Positions 25,983 to 37,800 of a DNA stretch of 64,000 nt are shown one piece after another. Made by a program: the position numbers and the translations under genes. The stretch's first letter is position 1. Each line of letters starts with the position of its first letter. This stretch comes from Bacillota bacterium. Lineage in GTDB: Bacteria > Bacillota > Bacilli > Paenibacillales > NBRC-103111. The stretch lies in the NCBI GenBank assembly GCA_023386955.1, contig JAEWIS010000035.1, positions 91,841 to 155,840 on the forward strand. Direction: 5' to 3'. The notes below the pieces were generated by a model that did no database searches, had not been told where the DNA came from, and saw only the letters and a list, made by a program, of their open reading frames with translations.

Positions 25983-26567
25983 TTAATATTCCACACCGCG
26001 AACCTTCGAGAAGATCATGGTATTCCGCAGTGAACCGTCCATATCCCGCGTTTCGTTGCGCAGAATCCCCTCTAATGTGAAGCCGCAGCGTTCCGCTACC
26101 TTGGCGCTCCGCAGATTATGGGCGTCACACCGGATCTGGATGCGGTTCGCCGATAGCTCCCGTATGGCAAAGTCTGTAATGGCATGTACGGCTTCGGTGA
26201 CGTAGCCCTGCTGTTGGCAAGAGGTGCGGACCCAATATCCAATTTCGAACTTGCGCGTCTGCCAATCAATTTGGTGAAGGCCGCTGCTGCCCACGATTTG
26301 CCCTGTTTGTTTATTCAGCAACAGCAGTCTCAGGTCCTTGCGCCCGATAAATTGCGCTCTGGCATGCCGCAGGTTTGCCTCGGTTTCTTCGATGGCCGGG
26401 GTGTTTTGCGCCCAGGGCATCCACGGACGTAATTCCTCTATACTTTCTCTGATTGCCTCGTTTACAGCCGCGCCATCATGCCATAACGGTGCACGGATGA
26501 TCAAACGGTCGCTTTCGAAGCTTTCCGGGAAATCCAGCAGGATCGGGTCGGGATTGGCGGTGCTCAT
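25983..26567 (-). CDS. GNAT-family N-acetyltransferase (RimJ/RimL-like)
   Basis: A 194-residue enzyme. ATG 26567 is preceded by TTGGAGGGAAGC; a longer frame to 26627 has no ribosome site. It has the RimJ/RimL pattern: FESDRLIIRAPLWHDG at the N terminus, IVGSSGLHQIDW, FEIGYWVRTSCQQQGYVTEA (acetyl-CoA loop), and NLRSAKVAERCGFTLEGILRN. Such enzymes acetylate ribosomal-protein N termini, other amines or small molecules, and the substrate cannot be told. Single gene, opposite in direction to its neighbours. Confidence 0.88.
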   Translation of the reverse strand: MSTANPDPILLDFPESFESDRLIIRAPLWHDGAAVNEAIRESIEELRPWMPWAQNTPAIEETEANLRHARAQFIGRKDLRLLLLNKQTGQIVGSSGLHQIDWQTRKFEIGYWVRTSCQQQGYVTEAVHAITDFAIRELSANRIQIRCDAHNLRSAKVAERCGFTLEGILRNETRDMDGSLRNTMIFSKVRGVEY

Positions 26568-26659
26568 ATGCTTCCCTCCAAGGAAATATTTCCAGTAACC
26601 ATACCACAGAGGGCGTTTCTTTTTCAAGAGGGAGTTAAGGCAAGCAGGCCATCCTTTTC

Positions 26660-26688
26660 TTGAAATGAAAGCGATAGTTTCATATAAT
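26660..26688 (+). promoter_or_regulatory. Sigma-A promoter of the cassette-1 regulator/kinase genes
   Basis: TTGAAA and TATAAT separated by exactly 17 bp, 37 bp before the LytTR regulator start. Confidence 0.75.
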
Positions 26689-26725
26689 ATTCATGCTGCT
26701 TTTCTGATAACGGGAGGTATCCGCT

Positions 26726-27454
26726 ATGCTCCGTATTGCCATCTGTGATGACACGGAGGCTGAGCTGGAACAGATGCTGGCCTTGGCCAACGCATATATT
26801 GCCGGCCGTGGCCTTGCTGCTGATGTGCGGGCATTCGGTCATCCGGATGTGCTTTTGACAGCTTATGAAACGGAAACCTTCCATATTTTCCTGCTGGATA
26901 TGGTGATGCCCATGGTTAACGGATTGGAGCTGGGCCGGAGCATCCGCCGGATTAGCACCGATGCACAGATCATCTACATCACCACCGAACCCGGGTTTGC
27001 GCTGGACGCCTATGCGGTAAACCCGCTGCATTATCTTCTTAAGCCCGTAGACAGACAGGCGTTTTTCTCCGCATTGGATTTGGCTGTGGAGAAGGTGAAC
27101 TTCGGTGAGGAGCTGCATGTGACCGTCAAAACCCGGCAGGGGCTCCGCACGTTGTCCGCCGATGCCATTGCCTGCTGTGAATATGTGCGCCACAGTGTCG
27201 TGTATACGCTATTAAACGGCGAACGGGTAGAAACCACTACGATTACCGGCAGCTTTGCCAACCACATTGCCCCACTGCTCCAGGACCGCCGCTTTATTCA
27301 GCCCCACGCCGCATTTGCCGTCAATATGAGCCGGGTGGAGCGCTTAAGCAGGGAGGAATTCACCCTCCGGGGCGGTTTCCTGGTTCCGGTGTCCGGTAAG
27401 CAATATACCTCCGTGCGCAATGCCTACATGAGCTACCGGCTTGGGGAGATGTAA
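26726..27454 (+). CDS. LytTR-family response regulator (AgrA/LytR-like), cassette 1
   Basis: A 242-residue protein, ATG after CGGGAGG. The receiver starts LRIAICDDTEAE, with phospho-acceptor D58 in FLLDMVMP and K in YLLKPVD. The C-terminal LytTR DNA-binding domain is seen in VKTRQGLRTLSADAIACCEY, FIQPHAAFAVNMSRVERL and GGFLVPVSGKQY. LytTR regulators bind paired direct repeats about 21-22 bp apart. It is followed after 2 bp by its GHKL kinase and then by the first giant SLH gene and protease, which it probably controls. Paralogue of the regulator at 44134-44913. Confidence 0.9.
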   Translation: MLRIAICDDTEAELEQMLALANAYIAGRGLAADVRAFGHPDVLLTAYETETFHIFLLDMVMPMVNGLELGRSIRRISTDAQIIYITTEPGFALDAYAVNPLHYLLKPVDRQAFFSALDLAVEKVNFGEELHVTVKTRQGLRTLSADAIACCEYVRHSVVYTLLNGERVETTTITGSFANHIAPLLQDRRFIQPHAAFAVNMSRVERLSREEFTLRGGFLVPVSGKQYTSVRNAYMSYRLGEM

Positions 27455-27456
27455 CG

Positions 27457-28728
27457 ATGGAGCTGTACGACATTATCCGGTCGGCCGCCACCAATGCCAT
27501 GCTGGTTATGCTGCTGTTTACGCTGGCGCAGTCCAGATACCGCGCGCCCGTCCAGTGGGCGGCGCTGGCCGTCATCGTGTGCCTGAACACGGGGTTGAAC
27601 ATCTGGTTCTATCTGCAGGATGATTATACCACCCTGGCCAAGCTGGACATTGTGTATTTCATATTTGTGGGCATCGTGGCCAAGCCGCTTTTTCGGGACC
27701 GTCTGATGCAATGGCTGTTCAACTGCTTCATGGTCATGAATATCTATGCTGCCGGAGTCATTCTAAGCTTCTATCTGTGTCATTTGTTCCCGTACCCCAA
27801 TTATGCGGTCACGCTGCTGCGTGTACTGCTGTTCGGCGCGGCCATTTATCTGTTCCGCCATCATCTGCGGCCCTTGTACCGCCAGGCAGCCGAACGGTGG
27901 GATGTGTATCTGATTGTGTCTGCGGCGCTGTTTATGAACTTTGCCTGGTACTTCTTCTCCGGCGCCGACGTGACCCGGATGCTGACGGAGAATATAGCTC
28001 CTCTTCTGCTCCTGATTCTGCTGGCGGTGCTGCTGTATCTGGCGGCCCTTCTTTCGCTTCGCAAGCACATGCAGGAAACGCTGCTGCGGGAGGAGCATCT
28101 GAACATCCGGGCCGACCGGGAGCTGACCCGCCACCGTCTGGCCCTGATGGACGAAGCGGTGCGTCAGATGAGCATTGCCCAGCATGACCGCCGCCACTTC
28201 AATAATACGCTGCTCGGCCTGCTGGAGCAGGGTGAAGCCGGCAAAGCCGCCGGCCTTATCCGCAGCTACAGCGAGTCTTTGCCCCGGAAGCCCCGGAGCT
28301 ATTGCGACAATGTGCCGGTGAATGCCGCCGTGTCCTATTATGCCGAGTTGGCCAGGCAGCAGGACATCCGCTGCGATTTGCGCCTCGATATTCCCCAAAC
28401 CCTGGATGTGGACGAGATGTCCCTTGCGATAACGGTGTCCAACCTGATGGAAAATGCCATAACCGCCGTATCCGCCCTTCCCGCACCCGAACGCCGCCTG
28501 CGTCTGACGGCCGTCTATGCCGGCCAGCTGATTCTGGAATGCTCCAACCCCTTTGCCGGTCCGGTCGCCTTTGACGTAGCGGGGCTTCCTGTTTCCGCAA
28601 AGGAGGGGCATGGCACGGGCAGCCGGAGCGTGGCGGATTTTGTCAGGAAATGCGGCGGGGAGCTGGTGTATGAGGTGAAGGAGGGGCTGTTTCGGGTGCG
28701 CATCGGCATGATCGGCAACAATAAGTAG
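27457..28728 (+). CDS. GHKL-domain sensor histidine kinase (AgrC-like), cassette 1
   Basis: A 423-residue kinase. The N-terminal ~200 residues form about six membrane segments. Then a coiled coil leads to the H-box IAQHDRRHFNNTLLG with H243, followed by the GHKL ATPase (NLMENAITAV as N-box; GHGTGSRSVADFV as G-box). The AgrC-type topology suggests sensing of a small extracellular or membrane-borne signal, perhaps a peptide. No peptide precursor gene is visible in cassette 1. Partner of the LytTR regulator 2 bp upstream. Confidence 0.88.
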   Translation: MELYDIIRSAATNAMLVMLLFTLAQSRYRAPVQWAALAVIVCLNTGLNIWFYLQDDYTTLAKLDIVYFIFVGIVAKPLFRDRLMQWLFNCFMVMNIYAAGVILSFYLCHLFPYPNYAVTLLRVLLFGAAIYLFRHHLRPLYRQAAERWDVYLIVSAALFMNFAWYFFSGADVTRMLTENIAPLLLLILLAVLLYLAALLSLRKHMQETLLREEHLNIRADRELTRHRLALMDEAVRQMSIAQHDRRHFNNTLLGLLEQGEAGKAAGLIRSYSESLPRKPRSYCDNVPVNAAVSYYAELARQQDIRCDLRLDIPQTLDVDEMSLAITVSNLMENAITAVSALPAPERRLRLTAVYAGQLILECSNPFAGPVAFDVAGLPVSAKEGHGTGSRSVADFVRKCGGELVYEVKEGLFRVRIGMIGNNK

Positions 28729-28750
28729 AAAATGGCGGTTTTTAAGTAGA
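28723..28750 (+). promoter_or_regulatory. Possible LytTR-type direct repeat before the cassette-1 giant gene
   Basis: AAGTAGA occurs at 28723 and 28744, 21 bp apart, with a possible -10 TATGCT at 28773. The spacing fits a LytTR dimer, but the repeat is short, overlaps the kinase stop and does not match the better site at 44957-44992. Confidence 0.3.
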
Positions 28751-28860
28751 TTTGCCGCACACACTCCTTTTTTATGCTATTTTCGACAGAAAATACGTAT
28801 AAAGAGGGAGTTTTTTTCATGTCCCATCCAGAAAAGCAGTGGTGTAGAAGGAGAGGGAAT

Positions 28861-31800
28861 ATGATGCTGAAGAGGCTCGTCAGTGTACTGCTGGTGTTCT
28901 GCCTCGCAGCCGGTCTCGTTCCGCCCCGGGCATTGGCAGCCAACGGCAACGATCCTGTGCCGCCAGTTCCCTTCACGGACGTCAGCAGCAGTGCCTGGTA
29001 TTATGATGCTGTTCGATATGTGTACGAAAACAAGATTTTCGGCGGCACCTCCGATACCCGCTTCACCCCGGATGGCACCATGACCCGGGGTATGTTTGTT
29101 ACCGTGCTGGGACGTATGGCAGGTGTGGATGCCACGAGTACAGGACCGTCCGCCTTCTCCGACGTCCCCCGGAACGCCTGGTACGCCCCTTATGTGGAAT
29201 GGGCCGCCAGGTACGGCATTACCTCCGGTACCGGAAACGATACCTTTTCTCCCGATGCCAGCATCAGCCGTGAGCAGATGGCCTCCTTCTTTGTGCGTTA
29301 TTTTGAAGGCTTTGGTGTGGATTACCAGACGGGCGCGAATGTCGCCACAACACCCGCTGACATGGGAGAGGTGGCCGATTATGCCCAAGAAGCCGTTCTG
29401 AAGCTATGGCAAGCCGGACTCTTAAACGGCGATGGCGCAAGCTTCAATCCGTCTGCTAACGCAAGCCGTGCCCAAGCGGCGGCACTGTGTATGCGTACGG
29501 ACAAGGCGGTCAAGATCTGGTACAAGGAGCCGGGTGTTCCATCGGAGCATGTCCGTACTGTACCCGAGGCGGAACCCAAGCCAACACCGTCCCCTGGAAG
29601 CAATGACAGCGGTGACGGCGACTCATCTGAGACGGCTGTCACCTACTATACCTTCAAGTTTGATACCAATGACGGCACCGTCATTTCTGACCGGAGCCTC
29701 CGCAAGGACAGCAAGCTGAACAATCTGCCGGTCCCTTATAAGGCGGATTCCATCTTCATCGGGTGGTGCTACGACGAGGCGCTTACCCGGCTGGTGGCGG
29801 CTGGAGATACAGCGCAGGAGAGCGCCATCCTGTATGCCAAATATGAGGAGATGTCTCCCCTCCCGCAGGATTTTCAGACACCGGTAGCCCGGGCCATTGA
29901 CACAAGCCCGGATTTCGCCGTAACGGTCTCGGCGCCGGACGACATGGACCTGGACCAGTTCAAGGACGCGGTTACCCTTAAAAACCTCAGCTCTAACGAA
30001 AACAAGGAATGGTTCAGCATCACCGGCGGCAGCGGCACCTTTACTATCTCCGGCGTCAATGATCTGGGGGTGCAGGGTGCCCGGCAGAGTGGTTTTGTGG
30101 AGGGCTCTGCTTATAAGATCACGCTGGAGGATAAGACCCTGTCCTTTGTGGGGCAGGATGCCTCCGCCCGTGAATATGTGTTCACCATCAAGCGGGCAGA
30201 GGTGGTGAATGTGTCTCTGAATGGGCAGATGGCGCAGATTCCGCTGGCGGATATTTCCGGCCTGACCGTCAATGGGATACCTGCCACCACGGTCTCCATC
30301 CCCGTGATCACCGTAGGCCTCCATGGAGCCCCTGCCGAAAACGGCACGACCACGGGCAGCTTTATCTACAGCAAAGGGACCTTGGCCGCAGGCGACACCA
30401 TTATGATCTATGAGGGGGATACCCCTCCCCAAATGGATGCCGTCAGCAGCGATAATAATACGGCCTTTGTGAGGATCACCCAAGCGGAAGGCAGCAGCTA
30501 TACATACAAAACCGCGGATGCGGAGGATGTCCTGTTTACACCGGATGTATTGCCGGTCAGCATAGGGGCGGACCGCGACGGGGATGCGGGCAACCACTCC
30601 ATCACCGTGGACAGGGCGGATCTCACCTATACCGATGACCGCTTTGCCCACATGGGTCTGGACTCGCAAACAACCATTGACGCGGGAGATTTCATCTCCT
30701 TCTACTCCGGCACGCTGCAAACGGACGGCACTCTCGCCGATGGCGGGCACATGCTGGGTTATGCCAGGGTCACGGCTGTGACCGAAGCGGAAGGGAGCTA
30801 TACCGTTGCGTACACGGATGTCAGTCTGTCCGAGCTGCAGCAGGCCATGGCCGCTTATAAGAAGGAGACCATCCGCTCCGATAATCTGCTGGAGGGGGTG
30901 GACCGTAAAGCTATCGAGTCCAGCGTGGAGCAGCAGGCCCGCAATAGCGGCTTTGCCGAGGAAGCCGGCAGGTATCTGGCGGCGTTGGCCTTGGAGACGG
31001 ATTCCTTTACCCGGCTTAGAGACGATTACAGTCTGACCGCCGTGGAGATGACCATGGACGGCCAGCCCATCACCCGGGAGACCCTGCAGCGGATGGGCGG
31101 CGCCAAAGCGGAGGTTGAGCTGAGCAAGCTCCAGGTGACCCTCAGCACGGACCTTGTCCACTTCGAAGGGATTGACGGCTTGCGTCTCACGCTGGATGTG
31201 GGGATCAAGGTGAAGATCGAATGCAACGATAATGTGACCATCGAGATCGAAATTGTCGGCTCCTTCGAGCAGGAGGTCCGCGTTGATATCGGTGTGGACG
31301 GCGATGCCGTGTGGAAATGGTGGGGCATCTTCCCATATATTGCGGAGTATGAGGTCACTGCCTATGTAGAGCTTTATGAGTACACCGGCATTGGCATTGA
31401 AGCCACCATTGCCACCAAGGAAACCGAAGACGAGGGCTTTGGCACCAAGAATGAGGAAATTGAGAAGATCGGCAAGCAGATCAAGGATCTCATGGACCAA
31501 AAGGAGAAGTACATCGGAGACGGCTCCGGTACCGTGGGGGACAGTCTGGAAGAAAAGTATGCCGCCATGCTGGAGAATGAAAGCGATTGGGTGACGCTGT
31601 TTGAGAAGGCGTTGGTGGAGCAGGAGCAACAGGTCATGCTCATCATCGCGATTAACATCGAGGTCAAGCTGGTGGTGAGCGCCAACCTGAACATTTCCCT
31701 GGGGCTGGATTTCTGGTATGAGAATGCCAAGCGCTATATCTATACCGTGCAGGTTTTTGCCGGGAATGTGACCAGCGATACCATTGATCTGGTGGAGGAG

Positions 31801-34800
31801 CACTACGAATTTGAATTTTATGTGATGGGTACGATGGGCCTCCGGGCCGGGATTAAGGCCGAGATCAAGGTGGGTCTTTTCTCCACGAAGCTGGCCAGTG
31901 TCGGTTTCGGCGCAGAGGCGGGCGCCTATGTCCGGGTTTGGGGGTATTTCTATTATCAGCTGAAATACACCGCCTCCCAGGGGAGAAATAGCGCCTATTC
32001 CGGTGCGTTGTACCTGGAGCTGGGCATCTATCTGGAAATTACCTTCGAGGCCCAGGCCTTAGCCGGCACCTTCAAGTACAATCCAACCTTGTACGGGAAC
32101 GAATGGCCTCTCCTTACGGCAGGCTCACGGGACAACGTACGCGATTTTGCCTACGGGGCGGATGCGGTGCCCGCCATCCAGTTGAAAAGCTATATCACCA
32201 CCACCCAATTGCCGGACAGCCTCTTCGAGATGGCGTATCTGGATTTGAAGGAGGGGCTGGATGACGGCAAGCTGTTTACCGCCATCTATGATGACAAAAC
32301 CAGCTTCCGGATTACCATGACTAACGAGGCCTTCTCCTACGATGCCAACACCAACTACGTTACTGTGAATCCGGGCGCACAGCCCGAGCAGGATGGGGAA
32401 ATGGTCATCACCTGGATCACACAGCCGCTGGCGTTCAGCTCCGCCCCGTTGGAGCGGCGCATTCCCCTCCATTGGGACAATCTGAGGGACGGTTATGTCA
32501 TTGCCCCCTACTCTAACGGAGGCAGCTATGTCCCCGTCATTCTCAAGAAGTACGGGGAGGCAGTCCCTGCTCCGGCAGACCCTGTCAAGGCGGGGTATAC
32601 CTTTGGCGGCTGGCACAACAATGCCCAGCTGACCGGTCCGTATACCTTCCCGGGAACGATGCCCAATGCGGATACCGATATCTACGCGGCTTGGAGCTCC
32701 GCCACCGACACCCCATACAGGGTGGAGCACTACAAAGAGACTTCGGGCTCCAGTCAATATGCCTTGGCGGAGCAGGAGCAGCTGCGGGGTACCACAGGCA
32801 CCACGGTTTGGCCCTCGGTCAGAGCCTATACCGGCTTCCACACCCCCGGCCAGAAGGAGCTGACCATCAAGCCGGACGGTTCCGCTGTCCTGCGTTATTA
32901 CTATGATCTGCAGACCCGCACCGTGACCTTCGATCCCGGCATTGTAGGCGGGGATAAGGTCGTGAACCGGCTGAAATACGGCTCCGCCATTACTGCTCCC
33001 CAGTTTGGCGCCAAGGGTTATATCTTCAAGGGCTGGGACCGGACGGTCAGCACCTATATGGGCGAGCAGGACCAAACCTACACCGCACAATGGGAGAAGG
33101 ACACCGGTACGGAGTACCGGGTGGAGCATTATGTTCAACAGCCCGACGGCAGATATTTCCTGCAGGATATCGTCTTGAAAACAGGCCAAACCGGTGAACG
33201 GATCAGCACCTCCGCTCTGGTAAACAGCCGGTATGTGACAGAGGGCGAAACCGCCTTCGAGAACGCGACCGTCAATGGCAGGGTAAGCGAAGCAGAGCCC
33301 ATTTCCAGCGATGGCAAAACGGTCATCAAGGTCAACTATAAGCGCATCCGGCATACGGTGACCTTTGACCCTGCAAACGGGGCAGCTCCTCTGACCTATA
33401 CGCTGTACGCCGGTGCGGCCATCGTGCCGCCCGGGGCAACGCGGGTGGGTTATACCTTTGCAGGATGGTCCCCTGAGGTGCCGGAGACCCTCGGTGCAAC
33501 AGACCTCACCTTTACTGCGCGGTGGGAGGCGGCAGGAGGCATTGCATACAGTGTGAAGCATATCCGTGAGGATGTGAACGGCGCTTATCCCGCCGCAGGC
33601 AAGCTTGTGGAATGGGAATTCAGAACGGGCATAACCGGGGAAGAGACGCAGGCAGTAGCCAGAGCCTATGAGAGCTTCACAGCCGGAGAGACGGCGCAGG
33701 AGCGGATCCGGCCGGACGGCTCCACTGTGGTGGAGATCCGCTACGCCAGAAACAGCTACAGCGTACATTGGGCGGCGGGCGATATGACCATTACGGTTCC
33801 GGTCAAATATGAAGCGGTGATCGCCAAGCCGGAAAACCCGGTCAAGCAGGGTTATGTCCTGGATTATTGGCAGGGGTTTGCAGAAGGGACCCTCATGGGC
33901 ACCGGGGAGCGGACCTACACTGCCGTTTGGAAGCCTGCAGCGGATACGCCCTACACCGTCAAGCATATCCGCGAGGAGGTGGACGGCACCTATTCCAGCG
34001 GAGGCGGACTGGTGGAGAGCGAGACCCTGTCCGGGATAACCGGAACCTCTACGGCTGCCAATGCCAAAGCCTACAGCGGATTTGCCCCGGGAGAGGCGGT
34101 GCAAGCAACCATTCAGCCGGACGGCTCCACCGTGGTAGAAATCCGTTACGCCAGAAACACCTATGCCATCACCTGGGTGGCGGACGGGCAGACCTTTGCC
34201 ACTACCCCGAGTGTCAAATTCGGTACGGCGGTTCCCGCCAAACCCGAGGGTACACCGGTCAAGGCAGGTTATACGTTCCGGCAGTGGAAGGGAGTCCCGG
34301 AGATTATGCCCGCCAAGGGGCTCACCGTGACAGCCGAATTTACTGCAAACACGTACATGGTGACACTGGATATGGCTTGTGAGCTGCCCGGCGTTTCCAT
34401 AACGGTTACCTACGACAGCCCTTATGGAGATGCTTTGGCTGTACCGGAGCGGGCGGGATATCACTTTGAACGGTGGGTGAACGCTGGCGGCGATACGGTT
34501 ACGGCGGCCAGCAGGGTAAGGACGGCGGAGGACCACACGCTGACAGCGGTGTGGGCGGTTAGGACGGACACCGGTTACACCGTGAAGCACATGAAGCAGG
34601 ATGTGGAGGGCCATTACCCGGAATCGCTGGTGGAGGCTGAACACAAGGCCGGCATCACCGGAGCGGACACCGCCGCAGCTGCGAAGGATTATCCCGGCTT
34701 CTCTGCATCGGAGTCCGTCACCCAGCAGGCGGTTAAGGGGGACGGCTCAACCGTCATCGAGATCCGCTACACCAGAAACGCCTATCCGCTGATCTGGGTG

Positions 34801-37800
34801 GCGGACGGCAAGACCCTTGAAGCCGGGTCTGTGAAGTACGGAGCCAGCCTTACAGCTCCGGAAATTCCGGACAAACCGGGCTACCGCTTTGTCCAATGGA
34901 GGAATATCCAGACCTCCATGCCGGCAGAGGCATTGACCGTTACTGCCGAATATGCTCCCTGCACCTACATGGTAACCTTCGATGCCAACGGCGGCAGCGG
35001 TTTGACCCCGTCGGTTACATCGGTAACCTACGGCAGGACCTATGGCACGCTGCCGGCAGGCCTTGTCCGGGAGGGGTATGCCTTTGCCGGATGGAGCCTC
35101 GGTGAAAGCATCGTGAACGGAGCCTCTGTGGTAGCCATTGCGGGAGACCATACGCTGATTGCGCTGTGGGACCCGCTGGATGGCATCGCGTATACGGTAA
35201 GGCACTATAAAGACTGGGGCGGTAATCAAGGTGAGGAGCTGTTCCTGACAGAGGAAAAAACCGGCGTTGCGGGGGAAACCACCACTGCCGCGTCCACCGA
35301 TTGCACAGGCTTCACCGCCCAGCCCATTATCCAGAAGACCATTGACGGCAACGGCGCAACATGGGTCAATGTCGTCTACAGCCGAAACAGCTATGAGGTT
35401 GTCTGGATGGCGGAAGGGAGACCTTACCTAACCACGCATGTGAAGTATAACGATACGGTCGTTCCTCCTGCCTCCATCCCGGACAAAACAGGCTATTCTT
35501 TTTCAGGCTGGGAATCGTTTCCTCGGGTTATGCCGGCCAACCCGATGGCGGTGGAGGCCAGGTTTACGGCGCTTTCGTATCAAGTGTCGTTTGATAAAAA
35601 CGGCGGTTTCCTTGCAAACCCCAACGCGATGAAGGTCACCTATGACCAGACCTACAGCGAGCTGGCCTACCGAATTCCCTTCCGCGCAGGTTATACCTTC
35701 GAGGGCTGGCAGAACGGGCAGGGCCAGATCGTCACCGCGGACAGCGTGGTCAAAACAGCAGGGGATCATACCTTAACGGCTGTATGGAGCTTGAGCAAGG
35801 TGACCTATACGGTGGAGTATTACCAGCAGGATCTTCCGGTCAGCGCGCATACGAATACCCTGGTTGACCAGGTGTCCTATGACAGCTACAACAGCGATAT
35901 CCACGTTGTGAAAACACAGGTGCCGAAATATGAGTATGAGGGTTTTTCCCTGAATGAGATCTCTCTCAATGATGAAGCCAAAAGGATCGCATTCTACTAC
36001 TGGAGGAACTACTATGCCCTGAGCTATGACAGCGCCGGAGGAGTGCAGGGAACGGGAATCATGAATCTGCCCTATGGCACATCCATCAACCTTTTCACGC
36101 CTGTCCGCGCCGGATACACGTTCCAGGGCTGGGAGCCGGAGCTTCCGGCGGTTATGCCTGCAAGTGACCTGAGCATCGTGGCCCAATGGCAGGCGGAAGA
36201 GGACAATGTGATCCTGTTGAAGGGGTACAGCCCAGAAGGGGATAAAATCATCTATGGTACTACGGATGCAACCCTTGTGCTGCCCACTCCTTACCGGACC
36301 GGGTTTACCTTTGGCGGATGGTATACACAGGAGACAGGCGGCGAACGGATAACCGCCCTGCGGGTCACAGGCGATATCACCCTGTATGCCCGTTGGACGG
36401 GGAACCGCTACCAGGTGGGCTTTGATCTGAACGGCGCCGAAGGTTCAGCTCCCGGAAGCAGGCAGATGCTCTTCGATAAGCCGTATGTATTGCCTGACGT
36501 GAGCGGAGCCAAAACCGGCTACACCTTTGATGGCTGGTTCACCGCAGACAAGGGCGGCACCCGGGTGATCGGGGACACCCCTGTCAGCACGGCATCGGAT
36601 CATATCCTGTATGCCCAGTGGAAGCCAAACGAGTACCGGGTGGCGTTTAACGGCAACGGCGCAACCGGCGGCAGCATGGATGCCCAGTCCCATATCTACG
36701 ACCAGCGCATTGCCCTGGCCGGGAATGCCTTCGTCAAAACCGGCGGCATCTTCACAGGCTGGAATACACAAGCCGACGGCAGCGGCACGGCCTACTCGGA
36801 TGCTGAACAGGTGATGAACCTCTCCGCACAGGGGGATATCACCCTGTATGCCCAGTGGGCACTGGGGCAGTTCACCATTGCCTTCAACAGTGACGGAACG
36901 GCAGTCCCGTCCATTACACAGGCGTACGGTACAGCCGTAGCCGCCCCGGTCCCTCCGGCCAAAACCGGCTACAGCTTTATCGGATGGAAGCTGGAGGGGA
37001 CTGACGGCCTGTATACCTTTACCACGATGCCCGGTGACAACATCACCCTGACGGCACGGTGGGAGACCGTCTTCTATACGATCCGCTATGCCTATGACAC
37101 TAATCTGTATCTAAGGGATGACTATCTGCCCGGCTATTATTCCATCCTGAGTGATCCCATTCGTCTGCCGGAGCTCCAATACGATAAAACGGGTTATACC
37201 TTTGCAGGGTGGTATACAAGTGACCGGTTTGCCGAACAGGACAAGGCCGGAGTGGTCGCCATCCCGGCGGGCAGCTCCGGTGACAGGACCTTCTATGCCA
37301 AGTGGACGCCTAACCAGATTGTAGTGACCTTCCACAGCAACCGCGTCCCGGATGAGACCGTGCAGCAGCTCTTCACCTATGACGCGGCGCAGCCGCTGGC
37401 CAGCAATTCCTTTGCAAATATCGGGTATTCCTTCGTCGGCTGGAGCGTTGCAAGGGACAGCGCTGAGATTTACCGGACTGACGGACAAGTGGTGAAGAAT
37501 CCGGCTGCCCAGGGAGAGGTGCATCTGTATGCCATTTGGAAGGAGAATATCAGCACTATTTCGTACAGTCTGAACGGTGTGGCTGCCAGTGTGGACAACC
37601 CTACCCTCTACCATGGCACCTCAGGGGAAATCAGGCTGAATGCGCCTACCGGCATCCGCGGGGGATTCCAGTTCCTCGGCTGGTACGATTCCGGCGGCCG
37701 TCTGATCGAGTCGATTCAACCAGGCAGCACCGGCGCCATTCAACTGACGGCAAAGTGGGCACACGGCGGCTTGTTCTCACTGAGCTATGTGGGTACGGCT

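Noticed and set aside
28774..28860. Longer N terminus for the first giant SLH protein
   Set aside because: It would put about 29 polar residues before the signal peptide, and AAGGAGAGGG directly precedes ATG 28861. ATG 28819 remains a weak alternative.
29623..34644. Very long open frames on the minus strand opposite the first giant gene (29623-31803 and 32125-34644)
   Set aside because: They arise from the GC-rich third-position codon use of the plus-strand repeats. The products are rich in His, Gly and Arg, have no ribosome site and look like no protein family.
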